This document shows, piece by piece, positions 35,546-46,029 of a stretch of DNA of 64,000 bases (its first letter is position 1; each line of letters starts with the position of its first letter). The notes below the pieces were generated by a model. That model had not been told where the DNA came from and ran no database searches. It worked only from the letters and a program-made list of their open reading frames with translations. Made by a program: the position numbers and the translations under genes. The DNA is from Massospora cicadina (taxonomy: Eukaryota > Entomophthoromycota > Entomophthoromycetes > Entomophthorales > Entomophthoraceae): assembly GCA_022478985.1 (NCBI GenBank), contig JAKSZP010000020.1, forward strand, positions 1 to 64,000. The letters are read 5' to 3'.

Positions 35546-36473
35546 TGTATAAATAACTTCAGTTTAAGAGAATTGGACTTCAGACTTAAAATAAATATGA
35601 GATGTAATAAGTACTTTATTTGAAATAAAATAGTACTATCTATAGTACTGTTGAAATTATAAGGGGAATCATAATTCTTTGGGAATAGCAAAGAGTGATT
35701 CATTGTTCATTCTTGATTCCCACGTGGTTTGTCCTTCATTGAGTCCCACCTGGATGGTCAGATGAGCTTTTTGATCTGGTGATAGCTCCATAGCATAAGT
35801 TACATTATCATCAACCTTAAGTAGGAGCTCTTCCAATGGTCCAGGTTTAAAGGTCCAACTTGCTAGCTTCCAAAATGAACAGCTGGTGCAGATATTGGGA
35901 GCTTTGGGCCACAGCCGATGGAGTTGTGTGAGTGTGATCTGGAATTAGATAAAATTTTGCAGATATAATTAAAATGCAAATTGGCTGAACTTGCATAATT
36001 TGAGTAATACTCCAAATTTGAAACTTAAATTGATGTTTTAAGCTTAAACACTAATTCAGGACTTCTGGGATCGTTTGAGAAAGCTTGAAGGTCAAATCCC
36101 ACATGAAAGCATCTGTCAACCTTCTCCCCAGGACAAGGCTTACATATAACATAGGGTTAATTTTGGCAGAAGCCTCCAGCGAGAAGAAAGCAAGAGATGT
36201 TGAATTTCAGAAAAAATCTTAGTGGAAAGTCAGGGAATAGGGACAACAGGATTGTGAAGTAACTGAGTCCACCATGTACAAGAAGGAAGGTTGTGTATTT
36301 CCCAGTGGAGGTAGCAAGAATGATTCCAAGACGCACCAACAATAATTAAAACAAAAAATGGTGGTGAGCACCATAGAGGCTGTGACAAACGTCCAGAGCA
36401 CTCAGTACATGCTTAGAAAAAGCCTCACAAGGATAATTCTGATGCACATAAAATAAAAAGGTTGGTCAACTTA
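35546..36473. other. Element D leader region
   Basis: About 0.9 kb between gag and the 5' LTR, AT-rich without convincing coding. I could not find a TGG-type primer site adjacent to the LTR (minus strand after the LTR reads TAAGTTGACCAACC); the primer may differ from that of A, B and C or be mutated. Confidence 0.5.
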
Positions 36474-37362
36474 TGTCAGGAGAGTGTCTGTAACTCTCTC
36501 ATTCCCAGCAAAATGGTGCAGGATTCATAGCCACTTCGCCAGGGAACTAGTTATTAGCAAGGTGGGAAACAATTCACTGCAGATGGTGTCAGAGCAAAAG
36601 GGACTTAGGGCTAGGTATACAGCACATAGTATAATAGAAGATAGCAAATAAACAGCAAAATTTGGTTGAATCCAAAGGGGTTTACATAACCAAGTGGAGA
36701 TTAGTGTCAGGGTGCTTGGGTGCCTCGATCTGGAGGGGACCAGGGTGTCCAGAATTGCATCACATACTGTCATTAATTTTGTTAAAATAAAGTGAAACTG
36801 TTATAGGAGACCTCCTTTAGGAGGTCAACGCACAGGTTTGCCCAAGGGATCATGCAAAAAATTTTAAAACTAACGGGGAGTTTATTTAAGAAAGTTAAAT
36901 GGCAAGGAAATTTGTCTTGAGGATTATAATTGAACTATGGAGGGAGAGTTATCAATCTTCAGGAGTGGTGCTTAGTCTAAACGAGCCAATAGGCGCACAC
37001 CACCGTCAGGCATGGTATTGTAACTCAAAGTAGTCTGAGCTTGAGTGATTGATTGCAACTGGATCCTACCCACTTTTGTAATAGAGTAAATGGAACTTGT
37101 TTCAAAACCCCATTCCTCAAGTAACCAAATTGAACCATCTTCATTTTTAATGTAGCTGATGCGTTTAAACGCCCTGGCTGTAACGCATGGCTGAGCATTA
37201 TGCACATCCCCAGGACTGACTTGGGCATATCTCGCCTTTACCCATCATTGGTCCAGGGTATGTTTTAAGTTAGTAAGCCTTGCAACTTGACCTTTTTGGC
37301 CTCCTGGAGTCCAGCCTTGTCTTTACAGCATTTTCCCTCAATTATGTCATGTAGCCATGACA
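36474..37362 (-). repeat. Element D 5' LTR
   Basis: 889 bp, the same length as the left copy; plus-strand edges TGTCAGGAGAG and AGCCATGACA. Followed by the target duplication ACTTT at 37363-37367. Confidence 0.92.
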
Positions 37363-37367
37363 ACTTT

Positions 37368-38270
37368 CCCATGGTGTTTCGATTATATATTGTCCTTAGA
37401 CGTCCCATGCAAGACTTTTTTCTGCATTTCTTAATATTCCATTTATCTTCTTTAATTCTATAGAGCAGATGTTTTTTATAATTTGGGGTTCCATGTGCCC
37501 TATGGCATTAAGATGGGATGCTATGTATTAAGACAGCTTGCTGTGGTTATGGGGGTTGCAAAGTCAGATTGCATTTGTAAGATTTATTGAGACACATGCC
37601 CAATGTTGCAACTGTAGGTCAGGTTTGTAATATAGGAAATCAAAGCGCATAGGATGCGGTGAGCCAGTTCACAAAGTTTATTAGACCCATGCCACCTTAA
37701 GAGCATGGACCATATAGCATTTTAATGCATAAAGGTGGCTCTTAAGCAGATTGGATCCATACTTGGAGTAGACGTATACTGATGACACAAAAGATAGTGA
37801 AAATGATATGGCGTGTGCTGAGAAGCAGATTATAGATATAATCACAGATTTGGTGATAGCTACTCAGCCTGTTAAAGTTGTATTATGCCTTTGAAGAAGC
37901 AATGCAATACTTTAACTTGTTTAACATGTTACTCTCTAGTGTTTGTTAATGTACTCCCCTACCTCATACATACCCTTTAATAGAGAACATGATTTGTGGT
38001 TAGTTTAAGTTCTTAGTACCATGAGGGGGGATATAGTGGTTGAATGTCTTTAAAAGTGATAGGAGGATGTAGCGCATCGTGATTAGTACTTTATAATATA
38101 ACTTATCTCAATTTTGTTTCTGTTGAAGAAAGATTTTTTCACCGTAGAGTACTCACTTAGAGTGCGTTCTAGGTGGTAAAAACTTTGTTGTTTGATATTC
38201 CTATCACACAATCGTCAGAAAAAGCCTAAAATATAAAGGACGCTTATCCCTGTGCTGTAACTCCAGCTAT
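37368..38270. other. AT-rich intergenic stretch
   Basis: No gene, RNA or defined repeat recognised. Confidence 0.5.
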
Positions 38271-38279
38271 TTTTGTATT

Positions 38280-39370
38280 TGTTATGCAGAGGAGTGTTTC
38301 CAGGCTAAAGTTGTACAAGATAAGGCTGAGGGGTCACTTTGTTTATGGCCTCTTTGGGGATACATAAGTTTAGTGAGGAAACATGAGCCACATACTGCCA
38401 TAGTGGCACATTCCGTGAGTATCATGATCCAATTGATGAATATTGTGGGAAGTTTTAAAGCTAATGCCATGTTCTTAGGTAATCCCAATTTATGCTGTCA
38501 TAGGCCTTTTTTGGGCTAGGAACACTAAGGCTCCAATGGCCTGTGATTGGAAAACATCGGCCACAGTGTGGATGCTATCTCAAATCGACCTTTTAGGTAT
38601 ATTTTTATACTGGCAAGGCGATCCTATACTTGAAGCAACTTCTCGTAGTCTCTGGTCAATTTTTAGTAAAGTTTTAGTATCTGTAATTATTAAGGCTATA
38701 GAGCGCCAATTGGAAAGGTCTATTCTGCCAATTTATTGAAAAATGATTACATATACTTCCTGGCCTCCTGAAAGGAGACAGGTTTCCTTAAGGCATTTGT
38801 TCTTGGATGTTAAGAGCAGTGGTGAAACATTATGCAATTTTTATAGAACTCATACAGAAATCCTTCTGGTCCAGGGCATTTTCTTCGCAGTGCATGGCAT
38901 ACCGCTTACCAGAGTTTATGCCAAATAATAATATTGAATAGACTACTTCCAGTGATTGGCGTGAAATTCTATGCACGTTTTATAAATTTTACAATTTATT
39001 CATATTCAGTTGGGCTGTTGCCGTACAGTTTTGTACAGTACATGTGCATAATGTCTGTACTTCACTCAGAGTGTTTGCTATACTACCATACATTATGTGA
39101 TTTTGTATACTAATTAGTGATATTTCCTTAAGATATATTGGCGGGATATGAATTTCCAACAAGGTTCTCCCGCTGATATGTTTTATCATTGGTCATAACA
39201 CTAACACAGTATTGGTTTTCATTAATAGGTGCGTTAAAGCGGGCTGACACTTCACTCACTTTTGGTCCCAAGCAGGGCTGTATCCTCCTATGGAGTATTC
39301 CTCTTGAAATGTTTAACCTTGGCCAAGGTTCATCTAATGATGGCCAAGTCTGCACAGTGTTTGCGTAATG
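38280..39370 (-). pseudogene. LINE reverse-transcriptase relic (second LINE lineage)
   Basis: Minus-strand decayed non-LTR RT. In order: about 39100-39355 is the connecting region; PGPEGFLYEFYKNC lies near 38840-38885 (the PGPDG..EFYK motif of LINE RT, Asp replaced by Glu). NWxxIAL lies near 38700, and KKAYDSINWDYL near 38470-38510 (RT block A, catalytic Asp in 'KAYD'). The block leading to the RxGxxQGDPLSPLL motif is near 38290-38345 as KQSDPSAL with ILYNFSLETLL. Many stops. Its motifs differ from those of the LINE at 46-54 kb, so it is another lineage. The FADD box was not found; the relic seems to end near 38270. Confidence 0.75.
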
Positions 39371-41480
39371 GTAAGGGGCTGGCTTTTTTACTGTATTATG
39401 CTTAGATGTTGATCAGCTAGAGAGAGGGTCCATACAAAAAAGAATGGTGAATTCATGTGTAATAATTCCATTATTGATCCAATTTGGTGAATGAGTTGAG
39501 TAAATTTGTGTTCAAATTTGAACATTTAGCATGTTATCACCTGTGTGGTTTTCTGCAATTTAGACTGACATTAAGAACACCTATGGTCAGAGAAGCTGAT
39601 TTTTGTATTGAAAAGCTTTTAAGTTGCATTTAATAACTTGATAGTGCTATTAGTGTGGAAATATGTGAAATTTATTACCAGTTTAGCTTAATGCACATGG
39701 AGCGAGTCATGTTTTGAAGGAGGAGTGCTCCACTTGGAATAGTATTGTATAGGCCTAAAGTGGCCTTTGAAACGCGCAGCTTATCATGTTCTTAAACTTC
39801 CTATAACTGGATCCACATGTCTATTATTGGATTAGTCCAACAGTTCATTTCACCAACCATAAAGGTATTGAAGGGAGGGTAAATGATTAATCTTTTGTCT
39901 AGTTTTTATGGCGTTCTCATTAATTTAAAAAATATATGCAATCCATTGTTTGAACTTTTGGTGTACCCAGAGACAGTTTCAGCTAGCACCTGGCTATTTA
40001 AATATGTGCATGTGTTTGATTTTTATGTTCCAGTTTACACATAAACCCACCCCATAGTAATATGACCAAGCTAATTGTGTTTTAGAAAGCTTATTGGAGC
40101 AAGTCTCATCTTTTCTCATGTAGTCAGTGGGTTTCTAGTAAAGCTTAGATGTCTACAGGGAGGCTGTGTAGGAATTTCAGTTTTTTGCACAAAATGTTGA
40201 GACCCTAATTTCTGCAATGTTAAGCGCCCTTATTGTCAATGAGTTGCCTGTAGCGCGAGGTCCCTTTACGTGCTACTTGCACAGGGCTTTGTTGGCTGGT
40301 CCAACTATATCTCTACCATATAGAATGACTTAATGGTAAAGTTCTTAATCCCTATAGTATATATAAGACTACGTTAAAAATCTACATGACTCTTGCTATA
40401 AAAAAATATTAGTTAAGAAGTACTTTATAAATAAAAGAAAGGTACTTATTGACTAACAGGGGAGAATCAAGATAGAGATGATTAATAGGCGCATGCCACG
40501 GGGGAAGGTGGAAGTAGAATCAGGAATGTAGGAGGTGATGGCACTGTCCAGTTTCAGAGTTGAAGTAGGTAAGAATTAATTGTTGAAGGCTAGGCTGATA
40601 TCAATAAAGGTAGCACGGTTAATTTATGTTCTATTTTCTGCCAAATGGAAGCCAATAGAAAGTCAGGTATAATAGGTGACATAAGGTAGTGAATGAGGCG
40701 ACTAGAGAAGTTATCCACTGATCACAACTTCTGATTTAATATAAAGATACCATTAAGTTAGCTTAAGCATCCTTCCCTATCTCATTGGCCAGTGGAGCAC
40801 TAATGGGGTGATATACCCAGAATTTGTTGTCATAAACTCAGCATTATTATGGGAAATCGCTCAGTTTTTTAGAATATAAGTTTATATTTGGAATTTTGGG
40901 TTTTAGGCCCAATAAAATATTGTACGGTAAATTATAATAATAAATTTTGGCATTAATCCTGATTAATACAAACATTAAGTGTAAACCAATGTTGATATCA
41001 ATAATAAATAAGTTTACATTGATCACAATAAAAAACGTAACACTAAAACTGAAGCTTAAAATTTATAAGAAAAATTCCAACATTGCCTGATGCGCCTCAG
41101 GAGCAATTGTCAGGGCCTTTCGCCCTATCTTATCACTGTCTCAGCTTGTTTTGCTGTGAGTCTTGGGGCCAGTACCCACAGTGCTTTACTGGGTACCCAT
41201 GCCAGATACCAAGTTAAGCATTTCTTACATCCAGGTGCATTAGATATATTGGAAATCATTTGTTTTACTCTTTGCACTAATTTAAATTAATGTGGTTCCT
41301 TTAAATTCTTCAAGGTCAACCATATGAGATGCAGTTCTATTAATTTAAATGTTTTTTAATTAGTCAATAATTTAAAATTAATTTAGCATTTTTCATTTCT
41401 AAAAAATGTTTGTTTAATTCTGTATTGTCTTGCGCTGGATAATTTGATAAACAAATTTTCAAATTCAGCCATGATAGCTT
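39371..41480. other. AT-rich intergenic stretch
   Basis: No convincing coding. A segment at 40430-40560 (AATAGGCGCATGCCAC) faintly recalls the element D LTR (AATAGGCGCACACCAC), too weak to call. A 66-codon open stretch at 41090-41290 has no recognisable features. Confidence 0.45.
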
Positions 41481-41499
41481 AAATCTGGTCAAGGGAGAA

Positions 41500-41960
41500 T
41501 AAGGTTTCTTTCAAAGCCTTTGCCAGGGCCACAGCCATCTTTCAAACCTTTTGAACCATTCGCTTACTTCAGAAGATGCTGTGTTGATAGCCATGTGCTG
41601 TCCATCTTCATCTCATAGGAATGCATGCTTAGCGTCCACAATTTTAGCGTAGTTTTTGTTGTCTTCATCCCTTGTTTCATCGCAAAAGTCTGGTGCCATC
41701 ACACCCTCATTATCTAGGCACGCATGAACTTTATGACCCAGGACATTATAATGGTTGCAAATAGGTGATGCGCTTTATAGTATAACTCAAAGAAAGTTTA
41801 GAAACCTCTCCACCTGAGAGATTGAAAATAGCAGCTCAGATAGTTTTTAGAATACTCAAATACTTCATGAAGTGTGGTTTCACCACAATAACATTCCTTG
41901 TGCATAGAGTAGGCATGAGGTGATACTTTCTGTTTTTTTAAATCCTTTAAAATTCTCCAT
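41500..41960 (-). pseudogene. Unidentified coding relic
   Basis: Minus strand, two frames joined by a shift near 41800. First SPHAYSMHKECYCGETTLHE then VFEYSKNYLSCYF; then GHKVHACLDNEGVMAPDFCD, ETRDEDNKNYAKIVDAKHAF and EDGQHMAINTASSEVSEWFK. Composition (Cys/His pairs followed by an acidic stretch) looks like real protein, not chance. I do not recognise the family; a transposase or a captured host gene are both possible. Confidence 0.4.
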
Positions 41961-43020
41961 AGCTAAAAAGACTTTCAGGAATTTTCTCCAAAATGATCAT
42001 ATAAGATAAGTTTTTGGGAAGCAAATTAAAGAGATAATAAAGATTTGTCTTTGTTATAACAAGTTTACACCCTGAAAATTATTTGACCTTTAGAAGAGTC
42101 TATTGCTATACATACTTTTGCTATAATATCAGCAATTTCTTAAGTTATAAAACCAATATTGACCCATGGTGAATTACGTGAGTTGTTACAACTATGGCAT
42201 GCAGAAAATAAATTTTAATATCCTCGCCTACAATTAACCTCTAATGAGTATTTTTTCATTTTCAATAATAGGTAACTCTATTAGTGTTCCAGTCCAAATA
42301 GTATAGGACTGCTGGCCCTTGCTTTTTCACCATTATCAGTGACCTTTCCCTATACATCCGCAGGGCAACTCACTAACTTACTAGACCAACAACATCAAAG
42401 CCTGAGAATTGACCATTCATTATATCTTAGATGTCCTCTCTTGGGACTTGTCCAACGATTGTGGTTCAGAGGCCTCTATTAATTCCCTTGGGGTTCCTCT
42501 CCTTTTATCCCTCTAGTTGATCATCACTTCTGCTTTTTTTCTCAAGTTCATGCGATGGTTTCCATCCAGTTCAAGGTTAAAAGTTGGGTGATCCAACCAC
42601 TCATGGTGTTTTAACCCAGCACCTTACTCTGAGGATCCACTGTCCCTCCTCTACCAGCCAAGCTAACCTCTGTCCACTGAAAAACTGAATAAAATTAGGT
42701 AAACCAATAATAAAATAAAGATGAAGATTAGAGTTTTGAAGATATTTTTAGAAAAAGATTTGATTACTATTAGCCGTTTTCCCCACCTTTCAATATCATA
42801 AACATTAATTGCAATATCTCAATCATCAGCTTCTCTGGCTGGCGATTCCAATAATCAGCTCTATGACTGGCAATCTCTCTATTGAATACAATTTACCAAC
42901 ATACAATGTATCACATTGGTTCAATCAGCATCCATTGCTGAGCTTCTTTTTATAATTTATTATAGTCAGCGGATCATCACGCTCAACTTCTGGATCTTCT
43001 TACATCATAGAAAGGCAACT
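41961..43020. other. AT-rich stretch without recognised features
   Basis: No gene or clear repeat; low-level similarity among phrases from 42830 onward grades into the tandem region that follows. Confidence 0.4.
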
Positions 43021-43640
43021 GATAAGTCTTAGCATAAAATGCAAGCTGATCTCAAAATGGATATATAATTGATCATCCTTAGCCTCAGTCGCCAGCGACC
43101 CAAAAACTTGATGTCAGCTCTTGATACATCATAAATCTATTTTGATTTAGTTATATATATGATTTGACATCCTTAGCACCAGTCACCGGTGTCAAGTTTA
43201 ACTAAAACACTATCAGAAGTTGTTCTCAATATATCCATTACATTGAATAGGTATTTTGCCAACCATTTTAACAAGATTAATAATTTCACCATCCTCAGCA
43301 TCAGTGGCCTATTTCAAATTTGACAATTTACTATTGGGGATGATCCCCAATACTTTCTTTGTTCAGTGGATCAAAACAGCTCATCTAACCAAATGGGGAT
43401 TTTGAATCGGTTTGTTAATCTTTATAATATATAAAATGAAACTCCTAAATATGTTGGCAATCGTCCTCAACTTATTTAAACCATTGGATCATTAAACAAG
43501 CACACCCAACCTAATGGGGAGTGTAAATTGGTTTAAAAATTTTTAAATATATAATTGAAATCAGTATAAAATAGTAAGAAGTCATCCTCAACCATTTAAA
43601 CCCAATTTTGTAATTACCAAGGGATTCATCTGGTTATTAT
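43021..43640. repeat. Degenerate tandem repeats
   Basis: Three diverged copies of a CATCC(T)TAGC..CAGTCGCC-like phrase at 43074, 43168 and 43289 (spacings 94 and 121). They are followed by repeated CTCAACTTATTTAAACC / CTCAACCATTTAAACC phrases (about 43470 and 43590) and AATGGGGA(T/G)T phrases (about 43400 and 43517). Very diverged; function unknown. Confidence 0.45.
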
Positions 43641-43696
43641 CCCAACAAGGTGGCAGTGGGCAGAAGCCATTGCCAGTGGAAGGTGGTTGGCGTGGG

Positions 43697-44006
43697 TCAC
43701 CAGGAGGGGGTATCCGCAGGTTTGAATTTCATGGAAAAGGTCAGGTCATATTCTGCTAAGTAAGTTGAGTCACATTCCACAAAAATTAAGGTCCCTAAGT
43801 TAGTTTCAGGTGAGAAATCCTCCATCCACCAGGCTCCCCCAGAAATTGTGCAATGAAGCCCATCCCAGACAGGTACAGGCGTGGTCAATCCTTTCCCCAC
43901 CCAATAGAGCTGGCCATATGTGACCTGGCTGTGGGTGTAACCTGCCACCCACCAGAGATGTCATTATCTTCACACCAAGTTCAGTTGCGGTGGAATTTAA
44001 ATTCAT
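43697..44006 (-). pseudogene. Unidentified short coding relic
   Basis: An 83-codon minus-strand stretch rich in Trp and Gly (PVWDGLHCTISGGAWWMEDF). It reads like a fragment of a folded extracellular-type or transposon protein, but no family is recognised and neighbouring frames are closed. Could be chance. Confidence 0.25.
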
Positions 44007-44611
44007 CCCATCAAATTTAGTGCAAATCTGGCCAATAAGGTCATATATGAGTCAGTATCAGAAAATAGTGTAAAATTCCAATCAGCTGAAATTAAATCAT
44101 GAAATATTCTCAATGACAGTGCAATTAGTCTCAGTTTCCAATTGTGCAGACATTTAGACAGAGTTTATGAAAGGGACCACTGTCATTCCATTTTTCTCCC
44201 TTCCTGTCATTTTAGGTTCAATAAAATTATAAAAAAATTCTAAATTTATTTATGAAGTTGTAAATTTTGTTGAACACTTAATGACGATGGTTTCTAGTTC
44301 TAGAAATCCCTTGTTAGTCCTTGTGGCTGCCTTTTTCATCTTTCATCTGTCAATATGGATGAATGTAACTCAGGTATTCTGGCTGAGTTTGTAGGGTGGT
44401 CGTTCATCCTGAGTTTCAGGCTAATTTCAACATTATCAGAACTCTCAATGATACTCATATCCTTAAAGGTTTGGTTACTCAGTTTTTATTTTTTAGGATT
44501 AAATTTTATATATAGATACAAGCTTTTATGCTAAGCTGTTCAACAGACTTAAAATTAACATAAAAAATGCTTATATGTTGCTTTAAAAATAATCATCTCC
44601 TGTTAATCTTT
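44007..44611. other. AT-rich stretch
   Basis: Nothing recognised. Confidence 0.45.
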
Positions 44612-44962
44612 AAAAAAATGAGAAAAATAAATGACTTCAAAAAGGCAATAAAAATATATATTAATTTCTAAAGTATGAATAATCAATAAAAACGTTTTTT
44701 GAAGTCAGTGCCATACTTCAAACTGACTTATAATAGCATTTATAATATATATACTCATTACTGTATAATCTAAGTTACTTATAGTTTACAATTGGACCTA
44801 ATCCAATATAAGCTCTAATTTGTATTTGTAAGCAAAATTCTATAAGTCAGTCTGAAGTATGGCGCTGACTTCAAAAAATGTTTTACTGATTCTTCATACT
44901 TTTATCATTTTTCATACTTTTTAGTGCCTTTTTTAAAGTCATTTATTTTCTTAATTTTTTTA
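44612..44962. mobile_element. MITE copy 1 (long terminal inverted repeats)
   Basis: About 350 bp, with arms of about 110 bp forming an inverted repeat: AAATGACTTCAAAAAGGCA at the left pairs with TGCCTTTTTTAAAGTCATTT at the right, and GAAGTCAGTGCCATACTTC with GAAGTATGGCGCTGACTTC. The unique centre holds CTAAGTTACTTATAGTTTAC. A second copy in the opposite orientation lies at 55045-55327. No transposase; target duplication not resolved in the AT-rich flanks. Confidence 0.75.
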
Positions 44963-45269
44963 TTGAAGACAGTTCTTTCTTACCAAAAAAGTAGAGCATT
45001 TTTTAAAGTTGTTTCTTTTTTAGCAATTTACTTTTTGATAAACAATATCACTATATCTTTTTTGAAAAATACTATTTCTTTATAAAAAATAAGATCAATG
45101 TAAATGTGTATATTAATGTATCAGATATACTATCTGATAAACAAATATAGCAAAAATAGCCAAACTTGGCACAAATATTTATGACCAAAGGAACCCATTT
45201 TAAGTTATTTTCATTTTTTAATTATAAAAAATAAATAAAAGTCATATATAGAAATTATCAATAATATAT

Positions 45270-45710
45270 AAAATATAATGGTAATATTTATATTATTTCA
45301 TCTGAGCGGTTTGTTATTATTTGGACAATTTAATAGGCCAATAATTTTAAGTAAGCAGATGTAAATTGATCAATTTAATAGGCTCATTGGATTTGATAAG
45401 CCTTTAGTGTTTATTTGTTTAATTCAATAGGCTCACTGGATTCTGTATACAGTTGGTAATTGGTTGATTCAATGGGTTCAAATAGTTTTGATTGAGAGGC
45501 TGGTGGTTTTTAGTTGATTCAACAGATTCAATGGTTTTTAACCAACTTTGAAAAATGAGAAAGTTCTAAATTTAACCTGTAGATTTTTTATGTTTGTTCA
45601 TGCATAACTCAGAAACTTTTGGATCAATTTGGATGATCTTCTTTTTCAAAAAAAGAGGATGCTCTAACTTAGGTCACATTTTACTTTTTTAAGGGTTTTA
45701 AAAAGCTCTA
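45270..45710 (-). mobile_element. Helitron-associated repeat fragment
   Basis: The minus strand matches 57230-57420 (GACCTAAGT..GAGCATCCTC, ATCCAAATTGGTCCA-like, ACAAACATAAAAAA, and a GAAGT(T/C)GGTTA end). The remaining part (45300-45540) holds the same degenerate GAGCGGTTTG / GATTTGATAGGTTCAAT-type repeats found at 56930-57130 and 57460-57605. No 3' terminus of the CTRR type was found here, so it is a partial copy. Confidence 0.6.
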
Positions 45711-46029
45711 CACTTTATTTAGAAAAGAAAGAAAGAAAGAAAGTGGTAAGGGAAGATTAGAAGAATTTATCTGAGATTTAAAAATCTGGGAAGGAGGCCA
45801 CTAGCCAGCTAGCATCTCTGACCATTGCTGGTCGCAATCACCATCACTAATTAAGGTTCAAGCACTGACAGGCTTATAGGCCATTGAACTCTTAATTGAT
45901 TTGTTGCTTCAGCATGTATGATGAGCGATCCAGTGGGGAAGCCAAACGTTCAGCTTTATAACACCTAGGGGATAAGGCGCAAAAATATGGTGATCAATTG
46001 GAGCTGATTGGTTAGGATCTAAATTGTCT

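Larger units (their letters stand above)
28441..37362 (-). mobile_element. Element D: complete chromovirus (Ty3/gypsy) with target duplication
   Basis: An 8.9-kb minus-strand element. Both LTRs are 889 bp (28441-29329 and 36474-37362) and the perfect 5-bp target duplication is ACTTT (28436-28440; 37363-37367). Order on the minus strand: LTR, leader, gag, protease, RT, RNase H, integrase, about 1.3 kb of extra sequence, chromodomain, polypurine tract, LTR. All coding parts carry stops or shifts. A second member of the lineage lies at 61911-64000. Confidence 0.93.

Noticed and set aside
38536..38928. Plus-strand open stretches of 61-67 codons
   Set aside because: They are antisense shadows of the minus-strand LINE RT relic, whose conserved motifs are recognisable.
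40430..40620. Possible solo LTR related to element D
   Set aside because: Only one short phrase (AATAGGCGCA) matches; no TG/CA edges or co-linear similarity could be established.
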